Below are positions 1-9,523 of a stretch of DNA of 64,000 bases, one piece after another. The DNA comes from Rhizophagus clarus (lineage: Eukaryota > Glomeromycota > Glomeromycetes > Glomerales > Glomeraceae). Both the position numbers and the translations under genes were made by a program. The stretch is from contig BLAL01000239.1 in assembly GCA_015698045.1 (NCBI GenBank), forward strand, positions 1,488,001 through 1,552,000, read 5' to 3'. A model generated the notes under the pieces. That model did not search any database, was not told the DNA's origin, and saw only the letters and a program-made list of their open reading frames with translations. Each line of letters begins with the position of its first letter. The stretch's first letter is position 1.

Positions 1-440
1 TTGCTTTCTATTTTTTGGAATAATCTAAAAAGTAGAAGAGTATTTCAAAACTAATTGATATAAATGGTTTAGCATTTTTTTTTTGAGAAAATTGGGCATT
101 TTTTTTAAGAGAAATAAAATCTAAATAATCAATTTTTGATTAGGTCAGGTTATATTAAGCATATATTGAACTATCATGGGTTTTTACTGCAGTTTTTAAT
201 TCTTCTTTTGAATATACTAGTTAAATTAATTTGGAAAGTAGAAGGGTATTTCAAAATTAATTAATATAAGCAATTTAGTATTTTTCTTTTTAAAAGAGTT
301 TGGTGTTTTTTTAAGAGAAGTGCAAATTTGGATAATCAGTTCTTAATTAGATCAAATTATATTAAGCATATGTTGAACTATTATAAGTTTTTACTATAGT
401 TTTTGATTCTTCTTTTAGATATACTAACCAGATGAATTTT
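1..440. repeat. Diverged tandem duplication, unit about 205 bases
   Basis: Two head-to-tail copies, beginning near 26 and 232, share the same landmarks in the same order: a GTAGAAG(A/G)GTATTTCAAAA start, an AAGAGAA stretch, ATTAAGCATAT and a TTGATTCTTCTTTT-like end. They differ by scattered, mostly transition changes, so the duplication is old. No coding potential is seen. Confidence 0.75.
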
Positions 441-591
441 AAAAATCTAAATGGTTTATCTAGATGCAGCCAAGTTGATCAACCTGTTTGAGATTTTATT
501 AATAGATAGTTTAGTAATTCTAGTAATATACAGATGATGCCCAAAATTATCTGGCCACTTTTCAAATTTGAAAAACTTATATATGTTAAAT

Positions 592-960
592 CACTGGTCA
601 AAATCGATGCTATCGGGTACATATCGGGTACCTGATATGTACCCGATATGTGTGAAATATGTGTATGCTATTTAATAATACTACACATATCGGGTACCCG
701 ATATGTACCCGTCGGATGCAGAAAATCGGTGACATATAACGTACATATCGGGTACATTTCTCATACATATTGGGTAGTTAAATATCGGTTACATATCATA
801 GATTTATTGGGTACCCGATATATTTTAAAAAAATATCGGACAGATATTATACACTTATCGGATAGTGCTAATAAGTATCCTATATATACCCGATATGTAT
901 CCTATTTGTATTTGAAATATAAGCATAATTTCATAATTTTCACACATATCGGATAGCCGA
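592..960. repeat. Left subterminal palindrome array (ATATCGGGTACCCGATAT)
   Basis: Many full or partial copies of ATATCGGGTA and its complement occur in both orientations. Together they make near-perfect palindromes centred on GGTACC. The matching array is at 5328-5552. In CACTA elements such repeats are transposase binding sites; that role is inferred here. The small open frame across this stretch (648-956) is a by-product of the repeats. Confidence 0.85.
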
Positions 961-1199
961 AAAGTATAGCATTTATGGGGCATTAATAGTAGTAGATTTA
1001 TAATTTTAATACAATTGTAATTTAAAAGTAATTTAATTCATTTAATTGTAATTACTGAAAGTTTTATTTATATTTTCAATCGATAATAAAAAAAAATATT
1101 ATACAAAAATATTATAAAAAAAATTCACTACTCTTTACACAAATTTACAATTAATGTTCACTTGTTTGCTTGTTTTCATTTCATTATATCTATTTAATT

Positions 1200-1480
1200 T
1201 GAAAGAAAGTAAAATGTTAGTAATAAAAGTGTTAGTATGAATATTAGTAGAAGTGTTAGCAAAAGAAAAGGAACGTTAATAAAAAAATTTTTACATTAGA
1301 AAGTGTTAGTATTAATGTTAGTATGAAAGTTAGTAGAAGTAGAAAAGGAACGTCAATAAAAAAAAAATATAAAGTATAAGTATTAATGTTAGTGTTAATG
1401 TTAGTAGAAGTGTTAGTAAAAGTAAGAAATAAAAAATGTTTAACAGTAGAACATTGTTAGTAGGAACGTTAGTAGGAGGA
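1200..1480. repeat. GTTAGTA-rich simple array
   Basis: The motif AGTGTTAGTA and close variants (AATGTTAGTA, AAGTTAGTAG) recur dozens of times at irregular spacing, with GGAACGTTA/TCAATAAAAAA blocks between them. Small open frames on either strand here reflect the repeats. The stretch from 960 to 1200 shows nothing else. Confidence 0.7.
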
Positions 1481-1666
1481 AACACATTAGAAAAAAATAT
1501 TAGTAAGAGTGTTAACAGGATGGAAAAAGAAATTTCAACAAAAAATGTACCTTTGTATTTATTTTTTAGAAAAACCAATAAAGTAAAAAACTCGATAGTA
1601 GAACATTGTTTAGGACGTTAGTGAGAAGAAATACATTGGAAAAATATATTAATAAGAGTGTTAAGA

Positions 1667-2091
1667 ATAACATAATAATGGGAAAAGAAATTTCAACAAA
1701 AAATATACCTTTATCTTTATTTTTTAGACAAAAACAATAAAGTAAAAATTTGAGAGAGAGAGAAAAAAGTTTTGAAAAAAAAAAAAAACGATAAATAAAT
1801 AATTAAATCGTGATCGTGCAATCACATGATCAACAAAATTATCAATTTTTATTGGTTATTTGGGTAATATTATAAATAACATAATAATGGGAAAAGAAAT
1901 TTCAACAAAAAATATACCTTTATCTTTATTTTTTAGACAAAACAATAAAGTAAAAATTTGAGAGAGAGAGAAAAAGTTTTTGAAAAAAAAAAAAAAAAAA
2001 AAATACGATAAATAAATAATTAAATCATGATCGTGCAATCACATGATCAACAAAATTATCAATTTTTATTGGTTATTTGGGTAATATTATA
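1667..2091. repeat. Recent tandem duplication, unit about 209 bases
   Basis: Copies at 1667-1875 and 1876-2091 are nearly identical. Both run from ATAACATAATAATGGGAAAAG through a GA-repeat and poly-A tract to GGTTATTTGGGTAATATTAT. The close match shows a recent duplication inside the CACTA-like element. A shorter, more diverged relative lies just upstream (about 1500-1600). Confidence 0.85.
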
Positions 2092-2139
2092 TTCAGCCAC
2101 ATCAGCCACAAAATCGGTCACCTATCGAATGCACAAGTC

Positions 2140-2660
2140 AATATTAGCGAAGAAGCACAAACTTGATTATTCACTATTCGTGCTCAACTTGAGTTGATAA
2201 AATTATTAAAAAATCACTGATTTTATTAAATTTATCAGAATTTTTATACCTAATTAAAGATGATTAAATTAAGTTTTACTACCGATTTCATTATAACGTT
2301 ACCAACTTTTTTGTTAATCTTGGATATTTTATTTTGAATTTAAATTGTTCGCTTTGAACTCGAGTTGAACTCGAGTTCAACTCGAGTTTAACTCGTTCGC
2401 TCAAGATCTTTGTGTAATGTATTGTAGATCCGTAATTGTTTTATTTGTAGTCTATAATTGGCAAAAGCTTATTATAAACCAAAATAAAAAACACTATTTA
2501 TTTACGTATCTGTATTATTAGATTTTACCTTTTTTAGATTTGATATATAATTAAAAAGAAGACCTTTATCTTGATATTTTGGAATCACGATCATAACAAT
2601 TGAGTTTAGGTCGAGTTTAACTTGTTCATTGTGATTGATTGTATTGTAGATCCGTATCTG
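2140..2660. repeat. Palindrome-bearing non-coding stretch (GAACTCGAGTTC)
   Basis: Around 2345-2395 the motif TTGAACTCGAGTTCAA and partial copies form overlapping perfect palindromes. Weaker relatives lie at 2185-2200 and 2600-2620 (GTCGAGTTTAACTTGTTC). It looks like the remains of a small hairpin-type element. No gene is seen. Confidence 0.5.
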
Positions 2661-2911
2661 TATTATAATTAATATAAAGAAGACAGATCATAACAATCAT
2701 GACATATTTGAGAAATTAGAACAATTTACGTAAATGTTCTTGAAGGGTAATTAATATAATAATACAAGGTGATAAAAAATTGTTTTTAAAAAGAGGTTTC
2801 ATCTTTTTTTTTTTTCTTACAATAAATTTGTTGTCGTTATTTCTATTATATATTCTTTTTCTTAAAATTTGTTGCCGTTATTTTTTATTATTATATATTC
2901 TTTTTCTTAAA

Positions 2912-3517
2912 ATGCCCGCAAATTGGACTGATGCAATAACTGAATATTTAATAAGATATAGGAGGTAAAAAATTAAATGAAAACTAATAAATAACTTTGA
3001 TCATATTCTAGTTTTTTTTTCTCTTACGTTTCCTGATCTAAAAATTAAATAAATAATGTAAAGGAGAAGGAACAACTACTACCATGACATACCCGGGAGG
3101 GACCGCTCCGAATTCTGGGAGAGCCTAGCTCGAAGAATTCGGAGACGGTTCCGCGTGAGGTTCACTGGCCAACAGGTAGAAAGAAAGTGGAGAAACTTGG
3201 TCAGGAATTTTAATGTTAGTAAAATAATAATAAATCATAAAAAAAAATAAAAAAAAATAAAAAATTAATAGTATTAACATTTTTAGAATTTCTGTGAATG
3301 GAGGAATGGTGCGCGAAATGGAAGGTGGTCCCGGGAAGGAGAAAGATATTATAGGCAGTTCCGCACAAGGTTTTGGGACAGACCTGGTAATTATTAAGAA
3401 TTTTTTTAATTTATATTTAAGTTATTTAAGTTCTAAATTTATATATATTTCTTAGGGAACCACCACAGTCGTAGGCGGCGTAGAAACACTGCGCATCGGC
3501 GGCCTCGGAATCCGTAA
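2912..3517 (+). CDS. Myb/SANT-like DNA-binding protein with Arg-rich tail, four exons
   Basis: The exons are 2912-2964, 3064-3214, 3287-3386 and 3456-3517. They join in phase to 122 codons (121 residues) with no internal stop, and all three introns are GT-AG. The start MPANWTDAITEYL and the core ending GQQVERKWRNLVRNF have the tryptophan and aromatic spacing of a Myb/SANT or MADF-type three-helix domain. A second basic segment (RNGRWSREGERYYRQF) and an RRRRRN/HRRPRNP tail follow. Such small proteins often accompany DNA transposases as end-binding partners; that role is inferred. The exons are far richer in G+C than their surroundings, which argues for selection or recent transfer. It is the only intact-looking gene in the CACTA-like element. 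Confidence 0.8.
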
Positions 3518-4232
3518 ATTATATTTTTTTATTTTTATTTTTTTTTTATTTTGTATTTTTTATATTTTATTTTTATTTTTATTTTTTATTTATATTTTTA
3601 TATTTTTATTATTTTTATTATTATTATTTTTATTTTTTATTATCTTTTATTATTATTATTTTTTATTAAATATATATATATTTTATATAGTCATCTAATT
3701 ATTATTTTAATATTTTTACTATTTTATAATTTGATTTAATATCGGCCTATATTCAACTGAAATTAAAAAATTCGACCTCAATTATGAGTAATTAAAGCTT
3801 ATTATAATAAATTGCTTTTATTCAATAAACATTCATTTTTTTTTTTTATTAAAGTATTAATTAAATAAACAATCTGTCGTCATATATTATATAATATATT
3901 GTAATGATGAAATGTCCCCAATAAATTTTTAAAAAAGGTACATTTAGGCGTGACAGATCTAATACCGCTGATTCTTCCAAAATGTTACTAAAAACTTTCC
4001 ATAGATCAAATTGAGAGAACTAATCTATCAATTTACAATATAAAATCTTGAAATAATCTTTCACATTTTCAAAATACGTGATCAAACTCATTTTTGCTAA
4101 ACTGCCGAAACCTTTTGGCGTTTACATGCAATAGTTTCGGCATTTTAATTTAATTTGACGATCATTGATTATCATGATCAATCTATTTTTACGGTTTTCT
4201 AAACCATAATTTTTTTTTTATTTTTTTTTTAG
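3518..4232. other. Non-coding interval with T-rich tract and hairpin
   Basis: 3520-3700 is a T/A low-complexity tract. 3735-3790 resembles the end of a small element also seen at 26.3-27.3 kb (AATTGAGG(T/C)CGAATTTTTTAA on the minus strand). 4104-4143 can fold as a hairpin with TGCCGAAAC/GTTTCGGCA arms. No exon could be assigned here, although the array that follows needs an upstream exon if it is expressed. Confidence 0.55.
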
Positions 4233-5070
4233 GTTGCTGGACTCCCGGACTTGGAATGTAAGTTGGAAGGGGTGGGGGGAATTTTTTTTTAATATTAAAG
4301 AAACGTTACTAACGTTTCTTTCTTTATTTTTTTTAGGTTGCCAGCCTTCTTGGACGAACTGGACTTGGGAAATGTAAGTTGGAAAGGGTGGTGATTTTTT
4401 TTTAATATTAAAGAAACGTTACTAACGTTTCTTTCTTTATTTTTTTTAGGTTGCCGGCCTTCTTGGACGAACCAGACTTGGGAATGTAAGTTAGAAAGGG
4501 CGGGGGATTTTTTTTTAATATTAAAGAAACGTTACTAATGTTTCTTTCTTTATTTTTTTAGGTTGCCGGCCTTCTTGGACGAACCGGACTTGGGAATGTA
4601 AGTTGGAAAGGGTGGTGATTTTTTTTTAATGTTAAAGAAACGTTACTAACATTTCTTTCTTTATTTTTTTCAGATTGCTGGACTCCGGACTTGAAATGTA
4701 AGGAGAGAGGGAGGGATATATTTTTTTTTAATATTAAAGAAACGTTACTAATGTTTCTTTCTTTATTTTTTTTAGGTTGCCGGCCTTCTTGGACGAACCG
4801 GACTTGGGAATGTAAGTTGGAAAGGGTGGTGATTTTTTTTTAATGTTAAAGAAACGTTACTAACATTTCTTTCTTTATTTTTTTCAGATTGCTGGACTCC
4901 GGACTTGAAATGTAAGGAGAGAGGGAGGGATATTTTTTGAATATTAAAGAAACAGTTTAAACGTTTCTTTTATTTATTTTAGGTTGCAGTTTCCCTTGTT
5001 CCTCTTGATCCTAACGTGATCACGATTAAGAAAAGTTTGAGCAAACTTTTCTTAAAATTGTATTATAAAT
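4233..5070 (+). other. Tandem array of micro-exon-like units with complete splice signals
   Basis: Seven short units lie at 4233-4257, 4337-4373, 4450-4485, 4562-4597, 4674-4697, 4776-4811 and 4888-4911, followed by a terminal segment from 4983. Each is preceded by a long T-tract ending in AG and followed by GTAAGT or GTAAGG. Lengths are 25, 37, 36, 36, 24, 36 and 24, so the last five are multiples of three. Each intervening stretch is about 75-85 bases and contains TACTAAC or TACTAAT inside a palindrome. The last five units and the terminal segment stay open in two phases. One phase gives LPAFLDEPDLG repeats; another gives paired-cysteine repeats (CRPSWTNRTWE, YCWTPDLK). No upstream exon is evident, so the frame is unresolved. 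Confidence 0.7.
5026..5055. terminator. Perfect hairpin at the end of the micro-exon array
   Basis: TTAAGAAAAGTTTG, then AG, then its exact complement CAAACTTTTCTTAA: 14-base arms with a 2-base loop, just after the terminal segment of the array. It could form a 3' end structure. Function is inferred only. Confidence 0.5.
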
Positions 5071-5327
5071 GACTGTAACTTTTTTATTAATTTATTGTAA
5101 TAAAATACGTAATAAAATAAAAATATTAACAATAATAATTATACTTTTAAACACTTTACAAAAAATTTATAAACTTGATAATGCATTCAATAAATAAGAC
5201 AATAAAAATTTTTTAACTACATTAAACGAATTAAAAATTTCTAAAAAGAAAAATCTATAAAGAAAGTAAACTCTAAAAAATTTCTTAATACGTTATATAA
5301 TATGAAATCTAACATATTAAAATTTGT
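5071..5327. other. AT-rich non-coding
   Basis: Nothing recognisable lies between the hairpin and the right subterminal array. Confidence 0.5.
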
Positions 5328-5552
5328 ATCACATATCGGGTACCCGATATGTGTAAGATAGAACTGTGCCCGATATATATTAAATAACATATCGGTGACC
5401 AATAGTTTAGATATCGGGGTCTTGGTAATTAGGCATATTTTGAAGTGTAATAAATCGGGTACCCGATATGTAAAAATACCCGATATTTATCCGATTAGCC
5501 GCCGATATATAAGTCCCCGATATGTACCCGATAGAATTGATTTTGACCAGTG
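5328..5552. repeat. Right subterminal palindrome array
   Basis: This is the mirror partner of the array at 592-960. It has TCGGGTACCCGATATGT units near 5337 and 5456 and degenerate CCGATAT copies up to the terminal inverted repeat. Confidence 0.85.
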
Positions 5553-5611
5553 AATATGATGAAAATAAAAATTTAAGTTTAACATATTTATTATGCCTTC
5601 CTTTATTAAAA

Positions 5612-6652
5612 TTTACAAAAATTTAATAATTTATTCTATTTCCATTTGCGACAATAACTGCATCAACCCTCTGAGGTATACTTTTGATCAGTTTTCTATA
5701 ATATTCAGGAGGAATGTCATTTTACGTATCTGTAACATACTCCATAAGCACACTAATACTAGATGGTGGTGGCGAATGACGTCGAATCATCATCTTCATT
5801 TCGGCCCAGATATTTTTTATAGGATTGATATCTGGTGACTGAGCTGGCCAGTCAAGCGTCACAATCCCAGTATTTTTATGTGTGGCTGTAGCAACTTTTG
5901 AACGGTGTGGTGCAGCATTATCCTCCTGAAAGATTCCATTACCTTGTGGAAAATGTGTATGCAAGGTAGGCACAACAAAATCATTAATAATTTTAGCATG
6001 TATTTGGCCAGTAACTGAACCATTTAATGAAACAATTGGCCCAAGGCCGCTCCAGGAAAAACACCCCCAAAACATTTTGCTAGGACTGTATTTCACAGTA
6101 ACTGAAATACAATCAGGATTTAACTCCTTCCCAGGTTCACGCCATACCATTCCCTGCCGACCCTGTTGAAATTGAGTGAAAGTAATTTCATCTGAAAATA
6201 GGACTTTTTTTTCATTTTCTTTCTGTCCAATTTTCATGTTCATAAGCCCACTCAAGCCGAGCCTGACAATGTGCTTCTGTCATTGCAGGTTTACGATGAG
6301 GAATACATGCTGTAAGTTCAACTTTCTTAAGGTTTCAGCGTATAGTATTACAAGAAATAGGTTGCTTTGTTTGGGCTGTCCAAGTGGTCACAATTTTTTT
6401 TGAACAAAGTCAACAATTTTCATTGTTTTCTTTAATGAAGGACTTAAGTTTTTGTTAAGCTGGTGAGTCGAGAAGTGGTGGACGCCCAGTTTGTTTTTTT
6501 GGTGTTAAAGAGTGAGTTTCACAAAGGCATTTAAATATGTCATTAACTGTTATTTTCTCACACCCCAGTTGTTTGGCAATTGTGCGACTTGAATGTCCAC
6601 AATTGTGACCGTAAACAATTGCACCACGAGTTTTTGGGGTAAGTGGTTTCAT
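5612..6652 (-). pseudogene. Tc1/mariner transposase, decayed
   Basis: The N-terminus (6455-6652) has a helix-turn-helix (SSRTIAKQLGCEKITVNDI) and a GRPP hook-like motif. The catalytic end (5722-6255) has EDNAAPHRSK, holding the second catalytic aspartate, and WPAQSPDINPIKNIWAEMK, holding the third acidic residue, as in DD34E enzymes. The frame is broken between the N-terminal and catalytic parts. A stop near 5722 cuts a short C-terminal tail (IPPEYYRKLIKSIPQRVDAV) that is still recognisable downstream. The product would bind the inverted repeats and cut and paste the element; this copy cannot do so. Confidence 0.9.
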
Positions 6653-6803
6653 TTTTCCAGAAAGTTCCAGAAGAAATGTGGCGCAAAGGATTGTTCATTG
6701 TGATTATAAATACAAAATTATTGTTTGTTTACATCATAATAACACGTGATGATCGCATAATTTTGGCAAAATAAAGTGGCCAGATAATTTTGGGCATCAT
6801 CTG

Positions 6804-7103
6804 TAATCTTCTAGTTGATTTTTTTATTTTAAATTTAGTACCTAATGATTAATGTGGATTGGCATTAATGTAATAGTTATCTTGTAATAACTGTATAATT
6901 TACCTAGTATTTTATATACTATTTGTTTAATGAGCAAATGGTATTTAAGGTATTGATGTCTCTGATAAAGTTTAGATATAATTGGTATTATTGTATTTTA
7001 CAAGATCAAGTTATTTTTTTTTTTAGATTATGACTGAGAGAACTGTAATTATAATTATGTTTTAATTTCTTTTTAATTTAATTTCTATTTAATTAGGTTT
7101 CAC
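6804..7103. other. No feature seen
   Basis: Plain AT-rich sequence between the Tc1 copy and the hAT-like element. Confidence 0.5.
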
Positions 7104-8004
7104 TAGGGCTCCGATCGGTTTCGGTAATTACCGAACCGTACCGACCAGTTTCGGTATCGGAGCAGTTTCAGTTTTATGATTTATCGAACCGAAACTTTCA
7201 GTTTCGGTATCAGTTTTGCGATTTACCGAACCGATTTACTGATAATAAAAACGTTTTTTTTATAAGAAAAACGTAAATAATGTAGTTAAAAAAAAACGTT
7301 GCAAAATGTTTTTTACATAAACATTTGATATAAAAAATAACGTTTCGCAACGTTATTTTTGCAGAACTTGTAAAAAATGTTGCGAAACATTTTTTACATA
7401 AACGATTTGATAAAAAATAACGTTTCGTAACGTTATTTTTGCGAAACTTGTAAAAATGTTGCGAAACGTTTTTTACATAAACGATTTATTATGAAAAATA
7501 ACGTTTTGCAACATTATTTTTGCGAACATTGTAAAAAATGTTGCGAAACGTTTTTACATAAACGTTTGATATAAAAAAATAACGTTTCGCAACGTTATTT
7601 TTGCGAAACTTGTAAAAAACGTTGCAAAACGTTTTTTACATCGGAAATTTAATATAGAAAACAACGTTTCGCAACGTTATTTTCCTTTTTATTTAAAAAC
7701 GTTGCGAAACGTTTTTATAAAACGATTTAATATAAAAAAACGTCTCGCAACGTTTTTTTTTGTCACTTTAATAAAAAACATTGCGAAACGTTTTTTATGG
7801 ATGATTTGATAAGAAAAAATCATTTCGCAACTTTTTTTTTGCTAAACGTTGCGAAACGTTTTTTTACTAAACTCGTTCGGTAAATCGGTTCAGTTTTCGG
7901 TAATTACTGATCAGTTTTGGTAATCATTAATACCGATACCGATTAATTCAGTTCAGTATCGGTTTTTGCAAAAACTGAACTGAACTGAACCGATCGGAGC
8001 CCTA
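7104..8004. mobile_element. hAT-like non-autonomous element with internal hairpin array
   Basis: Terminal inverted repeats TAGGGCTCCGATCGGTT match exactly over 17 bases. The flanking 8-mers GGTTTCAC (7096-7103) and AATTTCAC (8005-8012) agree at six positions with two transitions, fitting an 8-base hAT target duplication. The inside (about 7230-7870) has some ten alternating copies of GTTGCGAAACGTTTTTTA and its complement. There is no open frame. The whole could fold into a long imperfect hairpin. Confidence 0.8.
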
Positions 8005-8384
8005 AATTTCACAATTCACATATTGTAGTATGTAGCTTTTTTATTTTATTTTTTTAGTTCAATTATAATAAAGTTTGTTTTAGTAAAATTAAAATTAATA
8101 TTTAAAATATAAATGATAAATTACTTAAAGAATTAGAGTTACAGTATATATAATAGAAATAGATGTGATTTATTTGTTTATCTTAGCTAAATTTTAATCA
8201 AAGTTCTTAACTTGATAGCTAAAGTTGCCTGCTGAAACTAAAAAGTGTTGACATGTTGAAATTGTCAAAATTATTTTGACATTTTGATATTAGCCTTCTG
8301 ATTTGTCAAAATGCTGAAATAGTTTTGACATGTTAAAATTGTCAAAACTATTTTGATATATAATATATATAATATATATATATT

Positions 8385-8760
8385 AAACAGCAATCACTAG
8401 TGTCAATTTAATGAAAAAAACTGCTTCGCAACAGTTTTTCAAGTATTTAATAAAAAATGTAGCGAAAAAACTATTTTGCAACAGTTTTTCAATTATTTAA
8501 TAAAAACTGTTGTGAAACATTTTTTATTTTTAAATTTTTAAACAAAAAAACTGTTTTATAATGGTTTTTCAAGTATTTAATAAAAGATATTGCAAAATGT
8601 TTTTTATTTTTTCACTTAAAAAAAAAATTGTTTTGCAATAGTTTTTCAATTATTTAATAAAAAATGTTGCAAAATGTTTCTTATTTTTTAATTTTTATTA
8701 TAATGAATGAAATCTGTTGCGAAATATTGTGATGTTTAGTTTTAGCAGTTTTGACATATT
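8385..8760. repeat. Hairpin-motif array in the left outer flank
   Basis: Units of about 60-70 bases alternate (C/T)GCAACAGTTTTTCAA(G/T)TATTTAATAAAA with AAATGTTGC-type complements. The style resembles the array in the hAT-like element at 7104-8004 but the sequence differs. The right flank of the Polinton-like element lacks it, so it is probably a secondary insertion or expansion. Confidence 0.6.
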
Positions 8761-8846
8761 GAAAGTTGAAACTAGTTTTAACAATTTTGACGTATTAAAA
8801 CTATTTTGACAGTTTTGTACAATTTTGGTAGTTTTGACATGTCATC

Positions 8847-9463
8847 AGCGCTAACCTCCAGTCACCTGGGCTAAAGCCTCAGTATACATCCACCCCTCCG
8901 TGGTGGACTTATACCAGATCTCCTATCCAGTTAGCCTCCCAGCACCTTTATGGCGTGTCTCTAACAATACCATAGATAAATACCATATTCCCTGGTATGA
9001 CCTCCTATATATACCCCTCGTACCAACTTCATACCAGTTCTCGTACCAGAAAACATATCAAATAACCATCAAAATCACAAAATAAAGGCAAAATCATACA
9101 CAACAATGGTTTGGTACGATGGTATGAAGACAATTTCCAAAAAATATTATCCAACTCCAGACACCATATACATATATACCTATATATAACACTTATAATA
9201 TATAAAACTTTTTGGAAAAATCACTCAGACCAAAGGACCAGATCCAAAAGTATCGATTTTACATTTCTAAAGCCTTCAGAACGCCAATTTCCCTATTATC
9301 ATGGTACGAAAAGTGGTCAGAATTTGGTACGATAAAAAATCCTACTCTTTGTACCAAAATATTAGGTATATATATACCATCACTTCTTGTACTAACTACC
9401 TATATATATCTACTCGTACCAGAAGTGGCTATACCTCCCAATAGCATACAAATATACCTGAAA
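8847..9463 (+). repeat. Left core terminal inverted repeat
   Basis: It begins AGCGCTAACCTCC and is matched in reverse complement by 22520-23140, whose outer end reads AGTGCTGACCTCT. AG...CT termini are usual for Polintons. The repeat is studded with GGTAC(C/G) motifs in both orientations. Open frames inside it (for example 8900-9085) recur in the other copy because of the repeat and need not be coding. Confidence 0.88.
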
Positions 9464-9523
9464 AAATATCTATATTCGAACATTGTTTTGTTTAGTATAT
9501 TACTAAATGATTGGCACTCTACA

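Larger units (their letters stand above)
592..5552. mobile_element. CACTA-like (EnSpm) element, non-autonomous, inserted in the Tc1 copy
   Basis: Inverted ends of about 37 bases begin CACTGGTCAAAATC and continue CTATCGGGTACATATCGGG, with about three differences between the two ends. AAT lies directly outside each end (589-591 and 5553-5555), fitting a 3-base target duplication. Both flanks carry arrays of a palindromic subterminal motif, as CACTA elements often do. No transposase is seen; the cargo is a Myb/SANT-like gene and a spliced-repeat array. A 3-base duplication would also suit Harbinger, but the CACTG terminus and the subterminal repeats favour CACTA. Confidence 0.8.
531..6803 (-). 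mobile_element. Tc1/mariner transposon, split by a nested element
   Basis: The left end at 531 and the right end at 6803 are matching inverted repeats that begin CAGATGATGCCCAAAATTAT and continue through CTGGCCACTTT. Each is flanked by TA (529-530 and 6804-6805), the target duplication of this superfamily. Removing the nested element at 592-5552 and one copy of its 3-base duplication leaves about 1.3 kb, the normal Tc1 size. The transposase lies on the minus strand in the right-hand part. Confidence 0.92.

Noticed and set aside
648-956. 102-residue open frame (+)
   Set aside because: It lies in the palindromic GGGTACCCGATAT array; residues simply mirror the repeat.
3551-3739. Phe/Ile/Tyr-rich 62-residue frame (+)
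   Set aside because: Translation of a TTTTTATT microsatellite.
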